A stretch of 64,000 bases of DNA from Campanula takesimana (taxonomy: Eukaryota > Streptophyta > Magnoliopsida > Asterales > Campanulaceae). The notes below the pieces were generated by a model. It was given only the letters and a program-made list of their open reading frames with translations. It was not told the origin of the DNA and did no database searches. Shown here one piece after another: positions 61,837 through 64,000 of the stretch. The DNA lies in assembly GCA_026119855.1 (NCBI GenBank), contig JAOWBW010000162.1, positions 1,059,076-1,123,075 of the forward strand. Direction: 5' to 3'. A program made the translations under genes and the position numbers. The number at the start of each line of letters is the position of its first letter. Within the stretch, counting starts at the first letter, position 1.

Positions 61837-64000
61837 CTACTGATAGTACTTTCTTAAGTGCTCGGAATGCCATGGGTGTTTAAGCTCTTTTCCTTCTGGA
61901 GTTTTGAGCATGTAGGTCCCTTCCCGTATAATGTGGGTGATGACGTAAGGGCCTTCCCAGTTTGGCGAGAGCTTATTCTGTTGTGACTTCAGGTGTGTCG
62001 ACTCAATTTTTCTGAGTACCCAGTCACCTACTTCAAAGGTTCTCTTTTTTACCTTGCTGTCATGGTAGGCCTTGGTTCTTTGCTTGTAATTGATCATTCT
62101 GAGTTGGGCGGTCACCCTTTTCTCGTCGACTAGGTCTAGGTCTAGTAGTCGGTTGTACTCATTGACGACCTCGTCGTAGTTGGTTACTCTGAAAGTCGGC
62201 AAGGCCATCTCGGCTGGTGCCATCGCTTTTGAACCATAAGTCATAGCAAAGGGTGTCTCCCCAGTTGGCCCCCGAGTGGTTGTACGGACGGCCCATAGAG
62301 CTAGGGGGAGTTCGTCCAGCCACTTTCCTTGACTGCCTTCCAAATTCTTGGTGAGTGCTTTTAAGACAAGTTTGTTGGCGGCCTCGGCCTGTCCATTGCC
62401 TTGAGGATGGCTGACCGATGACTTCTTGTGTTTGACTCCCAATCTATTCAACTCCTCGGTGAAGACATCAGAGAATTGTAGGCCATTATCTGTCACTATA
62501 GTGTGCGGCACGCCAAAACGGCACCATATATAGTCATGAATGAAGTTGATGGCGTTTTCTTCAGTGATCTTTGCTAGTGGTTTTGCCTCTACCCACTTTG
62601 TGAAGTAATCGACCGCCACGATTACATATTTGTTGCTCCCTTTGGCTAATGGAAATGGTCCAATGATATCGACTCCCCACATGTCGAATGGCCATGTCGG
62701 TATGACCAAGCTTTGCTCTACGGCAGGTACTTTTGGCAGGTCGGAGTAGCGTTGACATTTGTTGCACCTTTTTATGTAGGCTTGGGCATCCTCCCTCATG
62801 TTTGGCCAATAGTAGCCAAGTGTGATGATTTTGTCGGCAAGGGTTCTGGCCCCCGGGTGTCCCCCACAGATTCCCCCATATACCTCGGCGAGGAGTTTCT
62901 CGGTGCTTTTTGGCGCAACACATCTTAGGAGAGGTCTAGAGAATGACCTTCTGTACAGGATGCCATTCCAGACCATGTACCTTGCCGTCTTCTTTTTGAT
63001 CGATTTAGCCTCTAACTCGTCCTCGGGAAGTTTTCCCTTCTCCAAATAGTCCCTGTAATCGTCAATCCATGTCCTTTCTTCGTCATCTAGGAGCAAAATC
63101 TCCAGTCTCTCATAGGCAGGCTGATCGGTGTAAATGATCAGGGGGTCCGAGTCTTCAGCTGTTGCCATCTTTGAAAGTAGATCGGCTTCCAGGTTGTGTT
63201 CTCTACCGACTTGTCGTATATCCCAGAACTCAAAGTTCTTGGTCAGGTTTAGGACGAGGTCTTTGTATTTGGTCAGCATGTGGTTTTCGGTGTTGTATTC
63301 CCCTTTAACTTGGTTCACTACCAGTTGGGAGTCGCTGTATGCTACCAGTCTTGTTGCGCCAAAGAACTTGGCTCTTTCAAGTCCCAGGATTAGGGCTTCA
63401 TATTCAGCCTGATTATTCGAGGCAGGGAACTTGAACCTGATAAAATCACGTGCAACATGCTCACCGGCAGGACTAGTCAAGTAGACCCCGGCGCCGCTTC
63501 TTCCTTGGGTAGTTGACCTATCGGTGTATAGGACCCAACAGTTGGGCGGTAGTTCTTCCAAGGGCTCTCTATCCATAGGGAACTTCCTTTTTCGGGTGGT
63601 CGCCGTGCGTTCACTTATAAAGGCGGTCTCGACTAAGAAGTCAGCAAGAGGTTGGGCCAAAAGAGTCTTCCTTGGCTTGTAGGTTATATCGAACTCGGTC
63701 AGTTCGATTGACCAGTTAAGTAGGCGTCCTGAGCTGTCCATCTTGTGAAGTATTTTTCTAAGAGGAGCGTTGGTATAGACTGTGATGGGATGGGCCGAGA
63801 AGTAAGCTCGTAGTTTTCTGGCTGCAATTACCAAGGCATAAGCAATTTTCTCGGCATTGAAGTACCTGCTCTCGGTATCCGACAGTACTTTGCTGACGTA
63901 GTAGACCGGCTTCTGGATACCGCCTTCTTCCCTGACTAGCACGGCTGCCACGGCTCGGTCGGTTGCAGCTAAGAAAACGTACAATGTCTCACCCATGACC
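61837..64000 (-). CDS. pol polyprotein of Tat element (RNase H, second RNase H, integrase), partial
   Basis: Open frame of at least 719 codons from the window edge to TAA at 61837; RT must lie outside. Counting from the Met at 63996: a degenerate first RNase H (1-120, with TNAPL where the usual motif is TDH); a second, archaeal-type RNase H (about 152-280) with Asp159 (YTDRS), Glu198 (NNQAEYEAL), Asp222 (YSDSQL) and Asp272; integrase with zinc-binding region (H380, CNKC 411-414) and catalytic Asp443 (WGVDIIGPF), Asp503 (VTDNGLQF) and Glu538 (GQAEAA). The position where the first zinc-binding His is normally found reads Tyr (EVYGGICGGH, 373), which may impair the enzyme. The C-terminal part (ENWEGPY-like SPNWEGPYVI) ends HLRKYYQ. 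No frameshift. Confidence 0.93.
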   Translation of the reverse strand, partial: VMGETLYVFLAATDRAVAAVLVREEGGIQKPVYYVSKVLSDTESRYFNAEKIAYALVIAARKLRAYFSAHPITVYTNAPLRKILHKMDSSGRLLNWSIELTEFDITYKPRKTLLAQPLADFLVETAFISERTATTRKRKFPMDREPLEELPPNCWVLYTDRSTTQGRSGAGVYLTSPAGEHVARDFIRFKFPASNNQAEYEALILGLERAKFFGATRLVAYSDSQLVVNQVKGEYNTENHMLTKYKDLVLNLTKNFEFWDIRQVGREHNLEADLLSKMATAEDSDPLIIYTDQPAYERLEILLLDDEERTWIDDYRDYLEKGKLPEDELEAKSIKKKTARYMVWNGILYRRSFSRPLLRCVAPKSTEKLLAEVYGGICGGHPGARTLADKIITLGYYWPNMREDAQAYIKRCNKCQRYSDLPKVPAVEQSLVIPTWPFDMWGVDIIGPFPLAKGSNKYVIVAVDYFTKWVEAKPLAKITEENAINFIHDYIWCRFGVPHTIVTDNGLQFSDVFTEELNRLGVKHKKSSVSHPQGNGQAEAANKLVLKALTKNLEGSQGKWLDELPLALWAVRTTTRGPTGETPFAMTYGSKAMAPAEMALPTFRVTNYDEVVNEYNRLLDLDLVDEKRVTAQLRMINYKQRTKAYHDSKVKKRTFEVGDWVLRKIESTHLKSQQNKLSPNWEGPYVITHIIREGTYMLKTPEGKELKHPWHSEHLRKYYQ

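Larger units (their letters stand above)
55906..64000 (-). mobile_element. Tat-lineage Ty3 retrotransposon, 3' part (runs off window)
   Basis: Minus-strand element. From the right edge: pol (RNase H, second RNase H, integrase, ending 61837), a tandem-repeat spacer, a long region with opposite-strand genes, a polypurine tract and the 3' LTR at 55906-56574. The dual RNase H and the opposite-strand genes between pol and LTR are known features of the Tat lineage. Gag, protease, RT and the 5' LTR lie outside the window. The 5 bases left of the LTR are TGTTT, so this TSD should recur beyond the window. Confidence 0.85.

Overview
This window is plant nuclear DNA, most likely from a dicot. The evidence is a two-exon class B heat-shock factor gene with plant-type motifs, Ty3 (Tekay-like and Tat-like) and Ty1/copia retrotransposons primed by initiator-Met tRNA, Stowaway, hAT and Mutator-type DNA elements, a Helitron, and AT-rich sequence between them. 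Only one ordinary host gene is visible: an HsfB1 orthologue on the minus strand (coding exons 8726-8523 and 5974-5321). Its leader carries two overlapping short upstream reading frames, the arrangement known for HSFB1/TBF1. The rest is almost entirely mobile DNA, much of it bounded here by target-site duplications (TSDs) that I could read directly.

Layout. 1-1060: end of a Ty3-type long terminal repeat (LTR). 1061-3418: repeat-derived DNA with a broken copia protease. 3679-5095: two copies of a small inverted-repeat element. 5321-9400: HsfB1, its intron (with two MITEs) and leader. 9660-10205: a Stowaway element and a LINE tail. 10337-13736: a Mutator-like element with a perfect 9-bp TSD that carries a gene-like GC-rich segment, two Stowaways and a 31-bp minisatellite. 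15146-39022: a four-element nest. The outer element is a non-autonomous gag-protease Ty3 element on the minus strand (TSD AAGGA). It was entered by an intact Tekay-like element (16335-25524, TSD CACGC) and by a gag-protease-only copia element (26911-38173, TSD TATCA). The copia element was in turn entered by a non-coding element with 2.36-kb LTRs (27909-36483, TSD TAGAG). LTR divergence, counted by eye, agrees with this nesting order.

39023-46080: palindromic units, a long-TIR Mutator-like element (41985-42872, TSD TATTTATTA), minisatellite, and a hAT element (8-bp TSD CCGTCTCA) sitting inside a Stowaway. 46773-49620: a second long-inverted-repeat element with LTR-like and gene-like cargo. 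49801-50052: a short non-LTR retroelement with a 17-bp TSD. 50227-55626: a non-autonomous Helitron (TC...hairpin...CTAG) that hosts a chimeric short retroelement at 52245-53019. In that element the left LTR is a deleted Ty3 LTR and the right LTR is a Cassandra-like LTR carrying a 5S rRNA-like domain. 55906-64000: the 3' part of a Tat-lineage Ty3 element on the minus strand (dual RNase H and integrase), with two genes on the opposite strand between pol and the 3' LTR.

The points most worth a second look are the chimeric Ty3/Cassandra element, clusters of CpG-rich dyad motifs that recur in several otherwise unrelated LTR families, the modular hairpins of 41.6-44.6 kb, the internally rearranged gag-protease element, and the antisense genes of the Tat element.
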